Below, piece after piece: positions 44,982 to 57,200 of a DNA stretch of 64,000 nucleotides. A program made the position numbers and the translations under genes. The DNA is from Flavobacterium sp. LC2016-13 (GTDB taxonomy: Bacteria; Bacteroidota; Bacteroidia; Flavobacteriales; Flavobacteriaceae): NCBI RefSeq assembly GCF_009707955.1, contig NZ_WMDQ01000003.1, forward strand, positions 62,001 to 126,000, read 5' to 3'. Every line of letters starts with the position of its first letter. The stretch's first letter is position 1. The notes beneath the pieces are model-generated. The model was given only the letters and a program-made list of their open reading frames with translations, was not told the DNA's origin and searched no databases.

Positions 44982-46904
44982 AGCGGTAATAATAAACTCA
45001 CTTCGTCTGTTTATTTGATGTTGTTCTTCTGTGCATTTTACGCCATCAACACATCCGTTTAAAAGTTGGGTTTCTCCATATCCTTTAGCGGTTAATCTAC
45101 TTACGTCGATACCGTTATTAATGAGCCATTTTATAGTTGCATTTGCTCTGCGACCAGATAATGCTTCGTTATAATCGCGCGTTTGACGGCTATCGGTATG
45201 CGAACGAATATCAATTTTCATTGTTGGATTCTCTTGTAATACTTCTAATATTTTTTCTAAATCGACAGCAGCTTCCGGACGAATGTTAGATTTGTCCAAA
45301 TCAAAATAAATCATTTTTATACCGAAACATTTCCCTAAGTCATCACCAATTGTGACTTTGCATTTTGAATTATCAAGCGCTATTGGCAAACTTGTTTTCC
45401 CTGTTAATTTACCAATAAAAATATTGACTTCTTTGGTCGTATAATCTGTTTTTTCTGCTCTGACATTATACGTTGTACCACATTCTACAGGAAAACTATA
45501 AGATCCTGCAAAATCAGAAATGGTACTGTTTTTTTGAATTTCATTTTCAAATAAAGTAACTTTAGTTTGAGGCAAAATAATTCCCGTTTCAGCATCTGTA
45601 ATAATTCCGTTTAATTCCTGAATACATTTTAGTTTTTTAGTTTCCAAAAACTTGTAAATATCATCAGAGCCTTTTCCTCCGTCTTTATTCGAACTAAAAT
45701 ATCCTTTTCTTGAAATTGGATCAATGCTATAAGCAAAATCGTCTTTTGATGAATTGATGTCGTTTCCAACATTGTAAATACTTTTTACGGTTCCGTCATT
45801 GTCTAGTTTCGCAACAAAAACATCTAATCCTCCAAGTCCGGGATGACCATCTGAGGCAAAATAAATTTCGTTCTCACTGGTGATAAACGGAAAGGTTTCC
45901 CTGCCTTCTGTATTTATCGGTTTTCCTAAATTTATCGGAGTTCCATAACCTCCGCTACTATTAATACTCACTTTATAAATATCAGATTGTCCCAAAGTTC
46001 CGGGCATGTCTGATGCAAAATATAACGTTTTTTCGTCAGGACTAAGTGCAGGATGCGCTGTACTGTAATTGTCGCTGTTAAAAGGAAGCGCTGTTATATT
46101 TGTCCAGTTTCCGTTTTCGAGACTGGCTTTGTAAATTTTTACCAGCGTATTTTTTTTATCATCTTTCCCTTTTTTTCCGTTAACGTAATTGTTTCTGGTA
46201 AAGTAAACTGTTTTGCCATCTTTTGTAAAAACAGCCGCAGCTTCATGAAATTTTGAATTTAAAACGGTTTTGAATTTTTCAACTTTAACGGAATCAACAT
46301 CGGCGATATATAAATTGGTAAAATATTCTCCTGTCCATTTGTGTTTTCGTTTAGAAAAATTTCCGGTATCTCTCGCAGAAGCAAAATACACTTTGTTATT
46401 TGATACAGAAGTACTGTAATCTGAATATTTTGAATTAATTCCGGCATCTTCAATTTTATAACGTCCTGAATTTAATTTAATTTGTTCCAGATAATTGACA
46501 TCTTCTTTGAAGAGCTTTCCTCTGTTATCGTCTTTAAATTTATCATTAAACTCAGCCATAAGTTTAGTAGATTTATCTAATTGTCCGCTTGATTTCAGAG
46601 ACTGGGCATATCGATAATAATATTCAGGCCCAACTGCAGTATTCATCGCAAATAACTCTCCGTACCATTTTGCAGCGGCTTCATATTCTGAATTAAAATA
46701 ATACGAATTGCCCAGCTTTTTAAACAAATCCTCAGACTTATATCCTTTCTCTGCTACTTTTTCATATACTTTAATAGCATCAATGTATGCATAGCGATCA
46801 TAACTTTTATCAGCACTGTTAATTTTTGATTGCTGACCAAAACTGTTCACTGAAAAAACACTGACAATTGCGAGATAATAAAATATATAACTTTTCATAA
46901 TCAC
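44976..46904 (-). CDS. OmpA-family protein with TPR and PD40 propeller, PorE/SprE-associated type
   Basis: A 642-residue exported protein. In order: signal peptide (about 1-23, VFSVNSFGQQ), TPR region (about 30-130, AYIDAIKVYEKVAEKGYKSE), WD40-like PD40 beta-propeller (about 155-415, HPALSPDEKTLYFASDMPG, FPFITSENEIYFASDGHPG), carboxypeptidase-regulatory-like domain (about 430-505) and OmpA peptidoglycan-binding domain (about 530-640, IYFDLDKSNIRPEA, IDIRSHTDSRQTRDYN, LSGRRANATIKWL). This architecture accompanies PorP/SprF genes and links the outer-membrane complex to peptidoglycan (family knowledge). The third gene of the adhesin operon, 4 bp after PorP/SprF. Met1 or Met3 may be the start. 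Confidence 0.92.
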   Translation of the reverse strand: MIMKSYIFYYLAIVSVFSVNSFGQQSKINSADKSYDRYAYIDAIKVYEKVAEKGYKSEDLFKKLGNSYYFNSEYEAAAKWYGELFAMNTAVGPEYYYRYAQSLKSSGQLDKSTKLMAEFNDKFKDDNRGKLFKEDVNYLEQIKLNSGRYKIEDAGINSKYSDYSTSVSNNKVYFASARDTGNFSKRKHKWTGEYFTNLYIADVDSVKVEKFKTVLNSKFHEAAAVFTKDGKTVYFTRNNYVNGKKGKDDKKNTLVKIYKASLENGNWTNITALPFNSDNYSTAHPALSPDEKTLYFASDMPGTLGQSDIYKVSINSSGGYGTPINLGKPINTEGRETFPFITSENEIYFASDGHPGLGGLDVFVAKLDNDGTVKSIYNVGNDINSSKDDFAYSIDPISRKGYFSSNKDGGKGSDDIYKFLETKKLKCIQELNGIITDAETGIILPQTKVTLFENEIQKNSTISDFAGSYSFPVECGTTYNVRAEKTDYTTKEVNIFIGKLTGKTSLPIALDNSKCKVTIGDDLGKCFGIKMIYFDLDKSNIRPEAAVDLEKILEVLQENPTMKIDIRSHTDSRQTRDYNEALSGRRANATIKWLINNGIDVSRLTAKGYGETQLLNGCVDGVKCTEEQHQINRRSEFIITAL

Positions 46905-46908
46905 TATT

Positions 46909-47826
46909 TTAAAAGAAACGTGGGCTACTCATTCTGCTTGTATTTTTGATAAATTCATAACGAAGGAATATCTCATGCGATCCTGAATTATAATTGTTCA
47001 GTTTCGTGGTTTCACGATCGTAACCATATCCTATATACAATCCGTCAGTAATCTGAAAACCCGCCATTAGACTTACAGAAGCACTCCATCTGTACGCAGC
47101 GCCCAAAACAAATTTGTCTACAAACATAAAATTGGCTGAAATATCTACTTGCAACGGTGCTCCTTCGACCATTTTGGCAAGAACTGCAGGTTTAAATTTG
47201 TAATACTCGTAACGATCTAAATTAAAGACATACCCTCCCATTAAATAATAATTGATTTTATCTTTATAAATCGCTATATCATTGTCGTCATAACGATTGG
47301 TTTCAATAAAATTAGGAACCGATAATCCTATGTAAGCTTTATCAGAATGCCAGTATACGCCTGCCCCAACATTGGGAGAAAATTTATTATCAAGATCCTG
47401 AAATTGCGGATCGCCCTGATCTTCAGGATTTAGTTTGCTAATATCTAAGTTGAATAAATTCGCTGTTCCTTTAATTCCGAACGAAAGTTTAAAATTTGCA
47501 GATGTCTGAACTGTATATGAAAAATCAAGAGATAAATTATTCTCATTCGTTGGTCCTATTTTATCATTGACCAAAGAAAGACCAACTCCCAAATTGCTGT
47601 TATTTATAGGCGTATTTATTGAAAAACTACTGGTTTCAGGCGCGCCATCAAGACCAACCCATTGTGTTCTGTATAAACCAAAAATACTCAAAGCTCCACG
47701 AGAACCTGCATAAGCCGGATTTATGTTTATGGTATTGTACATATACTGCGTAAATTGTGAATCCTGTTGCGCGAAACCGGCAATAGTTGATAAGGTAATG
47801 ACGAGTGTAAATAATGTAGTTCTCAT
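46909..47826 (-). CDS. PorP/SprF-family T9SS outer-membrane protein
   Basis: A 305-residue beta-barrel protein with a signal peptide (about 1-19). The family opening QDSQFTQYMYNTININPAYAG is clear, as are YRTQWVGLDGAP and SLVNDKIGPTNENNLSLDFSY. SprF is needed for surface export of SprB in Flavobacterium johnsoniae, and PorP/SprF paralogues are paired with type B sorting-domain proteins. Here the pairing partner is the giant adhesin 75 bp upstream in the transcript. Certain as a family member; partner assignment is inference from context. Confidence 0.95.
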   Translation of the reverse strand: MRTTLFTLVITLSTIAGFAQQDSQFTQYMYNTININPAYAGSRGALSIFGLYRTQWVGLDGAPETSSFSINTPINNSNLGVGLSLVNDKIGPTNENNLSLDFSYTVQTSANFKLSFGIKGTANLFNLDISKLNPEDQGDPQFQDLDNKFSPNVGAGVYWHSDKAYIGLSVPNFIETNRYDDNDIAIYKDKINYYLMGGYVFNLDRYEYYKFKPAVLAKMVEGAPLQVDISANFMFVDKFVLGAAYRWSASVSLMAGFQITDGLYIGYGYDRETTKLNNYNSGSHEIFLRYEFIKNTSRMSSPRFF

Positions 47827-47901
47827 AGCATTTCAGTTTATTTTTCGATTCGTATTATTTACAATTACTGCTATTTAAACAGGCTTGTAGAAATATCCGT
47901 T

Positions 47902-48229
47902 TTAATTTCCGGACAGGTATAGATAACCTGTTTTAGTCACAGGTTCATTGAGATATGTTGTATAAGTAATCACATAAAAATAAGTTCCGTCAGGCAGTCT
48001 TTTTTGTTTATTGACCGTTGCTCTTCCTTCAGAAATTCCTCTAAAGGCTATTGATTCATTATCATAACCATAAGCATCGTAAACCAAAACGCCCCAGCGA
48101 TCATAAATTTGCACGTAAGCATCAGGATAACATTTGATATTATCAATTTTGAAAATCTCGTTTTTATCATCTCCATTTGGCGATAAAGCATTATAAACAA
48201 TGATTTTACATGCATTTAAAGGCAGAATT
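47902..48229 (-). other. Type B T9SS sorting domain (gliding-motility CTD) of the adhesin
   Basis: The last 108 residues of the adhesin: FNALSPNGDD-type opening (YNALSPNGDDKNEIFKI), IYDRWGVLVYDAYGYDN, RLPDGTYFYVITY and the end KTGYLYLSGN. This CHU_C-type domain sends proteins through the T9SS with a PorP/SprF partner. Confidence 0.93.
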
Positions 48230-51200
48230 GTCGGATCATCTTCTGCAGTAGAATTATCATCAGATGTATCGGTTATAGTTACTTGTTTTGGGTCTACTCC
48301 CTGAACTGTGGCTTGATTTTCGACAACTCCGGCATTAATATCTTCAGCTCTTAAAACATAAGTTCCAACAAAATTATCGGTATTGGTTGCGCCTTTTGTC
48401 AAAATAATTGGATCTCCTGTAATAACGATTCCCGGTTTAGGATCTTTCACAATAATATTAACCAACGGTATATTTCCGGTATTGGTAATTGCAAAATGAT
48501 AGGTTATTGTTTCTCCAATTTCTGCAAAACCATTTTTGTTTTCATCATTAAATATTCCTGTTTTAACAACGGCTATAGAAGGCTGCATGGTTAAATCTAC
48601 ATTAGTAAGATCATCATCACCGCCCAAAGTTGGATCATCGCTATCAGAAATATCCAATACAAGTTCTCCGTCTGGGGCTTCTCCTGTTACAATTGCCGTA
48701 TTTACAACTTCGCCCTGAACGACATCAGCAATTGTTACGGTATAAGATGCAGTTGCAGTGCCTATTGCACCCGGAATTAATGTACCCGGAGTTACAGCGA
48801 TTTTTGCTGTACCAATTAATGGATCTGTTATTTCGATGTTGGTTAAAATTACATTTCCTGTGTTTTTAACAATGAAATTATAATTAATGACAGAACCTGC
48901 TCCACCGTTACCGGTCAAGATTCCGCCTTTTACCAAAGTGATTTTTTTGAATTGTGTTACAGGCGTAACCGTAGGATCGTCCTGACCACTTAATGCAGGA
49001 TCATCACTGTCTGATAAATCCTGAATCGCAGTTCCTGTAGAAGGTTGTGCCGTAACCAAAGCCTGGTTTGTAACGGTTCCCAAATTAATATCAGCCTGTG
49101 TTAATACATAAGTTGCTGTATAGTTTGTTACATTCGACTGACCAACCGGTAAAGTAGCAATTGGATTTCCTGAAATTGTGGCTTTAGGATCAGTCACAGT
49201 TACATTATTTAAATCTATCGCTCCTGTATTTGTAACTAAGAATGAATAACGAATTAATTCGCCCGGCTGTGCATAACCGTCTCGGTTTGTATCTGAGAAA
49301 ATACCTCGTTTGATTAATGTAATTGAGGGTTGTAAAACGGTTATTTTAATTACCGCCTGATCGCAATTCGTCGCATTTAGGTTTTCGCAAATTTCATAAA
49401 CGATCGTATACACTCCGGATGAAGTTCCTGCCGGAACACTTACTAAACCTGTTGCTGTATTTAAAACGGGAACAGCAGCAGAACTAATAACATCTGCAGG
49501 CGAAAGCACATTTATTTTTACCTGAGCTAAGGTTGGCGAAGTATTATCCAGTAAATCATTCGTTAAAACATTTACAACATTATTTGCTCCGTCTAAACCG
49601 TTAATTCCACCCGCAGCGTCGTCATTGGCAATTATTGGTCCTGAAATTACGGTGACAATAATATCAGCCTGACTGCAATTTGTAGCATTTAGGTTTTCAC
49701 AAATTTGATATCTAATCGTATAAGTTCCGCTTGGCGTACCCGCAGGAACACTAACATTTCCGGTAACGCTATCTAAAGTTGGAACCGGACCTCCGTTTAT
49801 TGAAGCTGCCGGAGTAACAACTCCAATTGTAATTTCTGCCAATAAAGCTGCGACTCCATTAAGATTATCATTGGTAATGGCGTTTATAACATCGGCCTGA
49901 CCGACAAATCCATTTATATTTAAAACCGTGTCATTATTAGCTTCTATGAACGTTGCGGTTACCGTAATAAATACGGTTGCATCATCAAAATTGGCAGGAT
50001 TTAAATTCTCTGCAATTCTATATTCAATTCTATATAATCCTGCCGGAGTTTGAGGCGGAACGCTAATAATTCCGGTTGCAGGATCAAGCGATGGCACATT
50101 TGGATTTCCATTAACAGGATCTGCCGGATCTAAAATTGTAATCGTGATTTGACTAATATTAATCACTTTTACTTTCGCATTTTTAGCTTCTATAGATGAG
50201 TCATTAAAACTGTCATTGTCTAAAACATTCAATGCATTTGCTGATCCGACATATCCATTTACATTTAAGTCAATATCGTTATTTGCAATAATTGTGGCTA
50301 CTGTAACCTCAACAATAATATCGGCTTCGCTGCAATTTGAAGGATTTAAGTTTTCGCAGATTCCATAATGAATAGTATAAGTTCCTGCTGAAGTTCCTGC
50401 CGGCACATCAACATTTCCTGTTGTTGTATTTAGAACCGGAATCGGATTTCCTGAAACATAATCCGGCGGATTTGTTGTACTTATCGAAGTTATTGTAATT
50501 TGAGATAATTGAACTGCAACTCCGTTTAATAAATCATTAGCAATGGCATTAACAACATTTGTTGCGCCCACATAACCGTTAATATTGCTTGCAGAATCAT
50601 TAACGGCCAATATTGGTGCTTGTATCAATATTGTAATTATGGCTGTGTCTGTATTGTTTAAATTCTGTTTTTCGCTCAAACGATACGTTATGTTATACGT
50701 TCCTGTTGTTGTTCCCGCAGGAATACTAACAATTCCTGTTGCTGGATTTAAAATTGGAATTAAACCTCCGTTAATAGAATTTGCGGGCACTAATACATCA
50801 ATTTGAACTTCTGACGGAATTACCGAAACTCCGTTTAATGTATCATTATTTAAAACATTTACGGCGTTGGTCGTATTTACAGAACCATCAAATGGTGTTG
50901 CAGGCGCATCATCAACGGCATCGATTGGGTTTGCAATAAGAGTAATGGTGATAATGGCTTCATCACAATTTGTTGGATTGAGTTTATCACAGATTTTATA
51001 TACGATTCTATATTCGCCTTCGTGTGTTCCTGCGGGAACATCTACATTTCCGGTTAATAAATTCAATACAGGAATTGGCGCTCCGTTAATTGAACTTGCC
51101 GGAGTAACTAATGTTCTGTTAATATCTGATAACACAACTGGCGCGCCATTTAAAGTATCATTATTATAGGCATTCAAAACATTATTTGCACCTGTATAAC

Positions 51201-54200
51201 CAATAATATTTCCGGCTGCATCATCATTTGCAACTATAATTGGAGCAATTACAAGAATATTGATAACGGCTTCATCGCAATTTGTCGGATTCAGTTTATC
51301 ACAAATTCTATATCGAATTTGATACGCTCCTGCCGAAGTTCCTGCCGGAATGCTCACATTTCCTGTTGCAAGATCTAATGTTGGAATTAAACCTCCGTTG
51401 ATAGGAACTGCAGGATTTATAATTGTTGGATTTATCAAACTAACATCTGTTAGAAGAACTCCATTATAGGTATCATTATTTGTAAATGCATTTAAAACAT
51501 TGCTTGCTCCTACATATCCGTTTATGTTTGTAATGGTATCATCTTCGGCTAAAATTGAAGGTTGATTTACAATAATTACTATCGTTGCGGGACTGCAATT
51601 TGTTGGATTTATTTTTTGACAGATTTCGTACTGAATCGTATACGTTCCTGCTGAAGTTCCCGCCGGAACATCTACAAATCCTGTTAATAGATTCAATACG
51701 GGAATAATTCCATTTGTTGAAGTTGACGGAGGTGTTGTACTTAAAGAATGAATATCAATTTGAAGTATCGGAACAGGTGCTGCGTTAAGTTCATCATTTG
51801 CTAAAGCATTCACTACATTATTTGCGCCAACATATCCGTTAATATTATTTGCAAAATCATTATCGGCATCAATACTTGGAGTTGTAACATTGAGTGTAAT
51901 ATCTGCTTCACTGCAATTGGCTGGATTTAGTTTTTCGCAAATACTGTAATGAATCACATAAGTTCCTGCCGAAGTTCCTGCGGGAACATCTACATTTCCG
52001 GTTAAAGTATTCAATGCCGGAATCGGGTTTCCTGAAACATAACCTGCAGGAGTTGCTGTTGAAACTGATGTTATATTGATTTTAATTAATTGAATATCCA
52101 ATCCGTTTAATCTGTCGTTTGTAATCGCATTGATAACATTATTGGCTCCAACAAATCCGTTAATAGTATTTACAACATCATTATTGGCTACAATCGCTGG
52201 CGCATCAACATTAATGGTTATCGTTGCTGTATCGAAGTTAGAAAGATTCAATTTTTCTGTCAATTGATATTGAATGGTGTAGCTTCCTGCCGAAGTTCCT
52301 GCAGGGACATTTACGCTTCCGCTTGACGGATCTAAAACAGGAATTGCTCCGCCATTTATTGCTGATGCAGGAACAATATTGCTGATCGTTACTTGCGACG
52401 GAATCACTGCAATGCCATTTAATGTGTCATTTGTTAAAGCATTTACAACATTGTTTGCGCCAACAAATCCGTTTATGCCACTTGCCGAATCATCAACTGC
52501 AACAATCGATGCGCCAATTACATTGATAAATACGGTTGCATCATTGCAATTCGCTGGATTTATTTTCTCGCAAATGGTATATTTAATTTCATAATCTCCC
52601 GCGGGAGTTCCTGTCGGAATACTAACATTTCCAGTTAATGGTTCTAAAACCGGAATTGGTCCGCCGTTTATTGGAATCGCAACATTATCAACGGTTATAG
52701 TTACTTTTGAAATATCTGTTGCTGCTCCGTTAAGTGTATCGTTTGTCAATACATTAATTGCATTTGTTGTAGTTATATATCCGTTTATATTGGCAATTGT
52801 ATCATCATTTGCCTCAATAATTGGAGCAGTAACTTCTATCGAAATAATAGCAGTATCATTATTGGTAAGATTCAGTTTTTCACTTAAGCGATAGGTAATA
52901 TCATAATTTCCTGCGGCGGTTCCTGCCGGTACATTTACGTTTCCGGTTAATGGATTTAATATCGGAACTAAACTTCCGTTAATAGAAGTTGCCGGAATTA
53001 AAACATCAATTTGAACTTCTGACGGAATTACCAAAATGCCGTTTAATGTATCATTATTTAAAGCATTTATAGCTGTAGGATTTCCAACAAATCCATTTAT
53101 TGAAGTAAACGGAACATCATTTACAGCATCAATCTGAGCAGCAATAACGGAAATTGTTATGGTTGCCTGATCGCAGTTTCCTGTATTGAGGTTTTCACAA
53201 ATTTGATAAACAAATCTATATTCTCCTGCCGGAGTTCCCGCTGGAACGCTCACTAAACCTGTCGCAATATCAAACGTTGGAACTGAACCGCCATTTATTG
53301 CACTCGGACTTGAAATAATAGTGGTTGTAATGGTAGTAAGATCAATTATTCCTCCATTTAATAAATCATTATCATAGGCATTTATAATATTTGTACCGCC
53401 TGAATAACTATTGACATTGGTCACAGTATCATCATTGGCAAGTATAACTGGCGCAATAACATTGATTGTAATAACGGCATCATCGCAATTGCCCGGATTC
53501 AGGTTTTCGCATATTTGATATTTAATCTGATATTGCCCTGCAGGTGTTCCCGGTGGCACTACTACTCTTCCTGATGAAAGAAGCAATTGAGGAACCGGAG
53601 CTCCCGGACTTTTTGGTGCAGCCGGCGTTATAACAGATGGCGTAAGTACTCCCGCCAGATTGATATTGATAAATTGTCCGTTGAAAGTATCTGCGCCGGG
53701 CGAGTTTGCGTAGGCATTAATAGAATTTACGGCTCCATTAAAACCGTTTACATTATTTACAACATCATCATTTGCAATTAATGGTGCAGGATCAACAACT
53801 ATAGCTATACTTGCATCTGCGCAATTTGTTGGATTCAATTTTTCGCAAATCGTATAAGTTATGTAATAGGTATCCGCAGGAGTTTCTGCCGGTACGCTCA
53901 CATTTCCTGTCACTGTACTAAATACAGGAACATTGGCACCAGTGTATAAAGGTGCTGCTCCGCTATTTTGTGTAATTATTATGTCATCAAAATTTGCTGT
54001 AGTAATAGGTACGCCATTTAAGCTATCATTTACCATTGCATTTACAACATTTAGCTGTCCTAAAAAGCCATTGATGTTTTCGGCTACATCATCGTCAGCA
54101 TCAATAACAGCTGTTCCTACGGGAATAACGATTCTGGCGACATCACAATTACTGAAATTACCAATTTCGCAAATTCTGTATGTAATTTCATAAAGCCCTC

Positions 54201-57200
54201 TTACTGTTCCTGCCGGAACATCAACATCTCCTGTAGCAGTATTTAAAACAGGAACTTGTACAACTGCAGGATCAATGCGCAAAGCAGGATTTACAACAGA
54301 AATCTGAACATTTGAAGTTGTTGCCTGCGCACTTGCAAGCCTGTCATTCGTTAACGCATTTATCACCGCTAAATTTTCGACAGAACCATTCAATAGTGTT
54401 GGGACAATATCAATTACTGCATCAATTCCTGCAGTGGTTACTCGTATAGTTTCTGTTGCTGTAGAACAATTGGAAGGATTTGCGTTTTCACAAATAGTAT
54501 ATGTCAGTGTATAATTATCGGCCGGTGTTCCTGCTGCTACAGAAATTGTATTCGTAATATTATCAAAAATTAAATAACTGGAGCTTGAATTTAAAGTTAC
54601 CGTTACATCTGCGGGATTTAGGATTACTCCGTTTAATAAATCAGAATCTAAAATAGTATGCGTTCCCGTATTTCCGCCTGTATCACCTGAAATTGAAACA
54701 AAAGTTTCAGCAACAGCACAAATTCTGTTAAAAATAGTAAATGATGTACTGCCGGAAATACAAGTATTTAAACCTGTTTTTCTAACTGAAATTTGTTTAA
54801 TTCCAGGTGTTAGATTCGTAAAAATATTACTTGCCTGAAAGTTAACGCCATCAATACTATATTCATATCCGGTTCCTAAGTCGGGATTTGAAATAGAGAT
54901 TGTTCCAAAAGCATTCGTACATGATGGTTGTCGTGTTACCAATCCAACGGGAGCTGCCGGCGTACCAAAAACATTCAGCGTTACCTGGTTTGAAATGGTT
55001 TGACAACCTGCTTCTGATTGTGAAATTAAAACCCTGAAATATCTATTTCCTGCAGTAGTATAACTTGGTGTTGTGTAAGATGCTGTTGTTCCTCCTGTTC
55101 CATCAGTTACGTTTGTATATGGTCCCGCCAAAACTGCAGCGGTTTGCCATTGATATAATAAAGTACTTGACGGAATATTTCCTGAAGCAACAACTGTAAA
55201 TGTATGGGTTTGATTGATACAAACTTCTGCATTTGTGGGTTGTGTGCCTATTATTGGAGATTCAAAAACATCTACTTTCGCAGCATTAGAATTTACTACA
55301 CCACAGCCAATACCGGAATCACTTACTTGTAATCTATAAAAAGTATCTGCATTTACAGGACCGGTTGTATAAGTTGTCGTATTTGCTCCTGAACCGTCAG
55401 TAACATTTGCCCAGCCTGTAGTTCCGTTTAATGATTTTTGCCATTGATACGTAAAATTGCCGGAACCATTTGCAGCGCCGGAAGTCATTGTAAATGTGCC
55501 TTCTTCACAAATATTTCCGCCTGTTGGCTGTACCGTTATAATTGGATCAGGAATGACAGTTGCCACAACCGCATCTGTAATAAGGGTACAAACAGGATTT
55601 GCTGAAGTAATTACATTGCGATAATAAATCGTACCTGATAATGGTCCCGAAGTATAGTTTTGAGTATTAGCTCCTGATCCTCCGGATACATTTGCCCAGC
55701 CAGTTGTACCATCAGCTGAACTTTGCCATTGATAACTAAATACAGCTGAACCGCCATTAGCAGAAGCTATTGCCGAAATAGAAACCGTTCCTCCCACACA
55801 AATGGTTGGCGGAGCAATGGGCTGTCCTGAAATAGTTGGAATTATAACTGCTGCAATACTTGATATAACGGGATCACAACCTTGAGTTCCATCAGAAATG
55901 GCGACTTGATAATAGGTGTTTTGCGTTAAAGCCGGAGTTGTATATGTTGATGAAGTTGCACCCGGAATATCATTATATGGTCCTGCAAGAACAGTCGCAT
56001 TTTTCCATTGATAGGTATAATTACCAGATCCGCCGCTTGCTGTTACATTTAATGAAGCGGTTGAACCACTGCAAATATTAGTTCTTAAAACTGGTTGGGT
56101 TGTTATGGCAACATCAGATAAAACAGTTACAATAGCAACAGCCGAAGTAATGGTGGTACAGCCATTTCCGCTTGCAGCAACATCAACTCTATAGTATGTT
56201 GTCTGTGTTAAAGGTGGCGTTACATAAGTCGTAGAGGTTGCGCCAGAAATAGCCGTAAATGTGGTATTGTTTAAACTGCTAAACCATTGATACGTTAAAC
56301 CTGGAGTTCCGTTTGTGGCTGTAACAGATAAAGAATGATTTCCTCCCGAACAAATTGTTGTCCCCGTTGGCTGAGTTGTTATTGTTGGATCCGGAACTAC
56401 AGTTGCTGTAATCGGATTAGAAGTCAGTGTACAATTTGTTGTTGGTGAAGTAACGATAGCTCTAAAAACAGTTGTTACACTTAAAGGATCTGATGTGAAA
56501 TTGGCAGTTGTTGCTGTCGGATTTGTTTCATTCACAAAACCGGAACCAGAGTCACTTTGCCATTGATATATTAAGGTTCCCGAACCTCCGTTTGTTGAAG
56601 CTGAAACGCTCAAACTTACTGTTCCTCCAACACAAATAACTGCAGGAGTTACTGGCTGTCCTGAAATTGTAGTAACAAAAACCGGAGCTGCATTTGAGTA
56701 AACTTCACAACCACTTGAAGCCTGCGTAATTCTAACTCGATAATATAGATTTGAAGTTAAGGATGCCGTTGTATACGTGTTTGTATTCGCTCCCGTTCCG
56801 CCTGTTACATTTGCCCAGCCAGATGCTCCGTCTGTAGAACTTTCCCATTGATAAATTAAAATTCCACCTAAAGTATCGCTTGAAGCAACAACATTCATCG
56901 TATGTGTATTTCCGGAACAAATGGTGCTTCCAACTGGTTGTTGCGTAACAACCGGATCAGGAATTACATCTACCAAAACACTATTTGAAGTCACCAGACC
57001 ACAGCCATTTCCTGTTGCAGAAATATCAACTCTATAATAACTGTCAGTCGTTAAAACCGGAGTAGTATACGTATTTGAATTGGCACCTGAAATTAATGCA
57101 AAACTCACATTATCTGAACTGCTAAACCATTGATAATTTAAATTTGGAGTACCACCATTTGAAGTAACAGATAAAGTAAATATTCCGCCTGTACAAATAA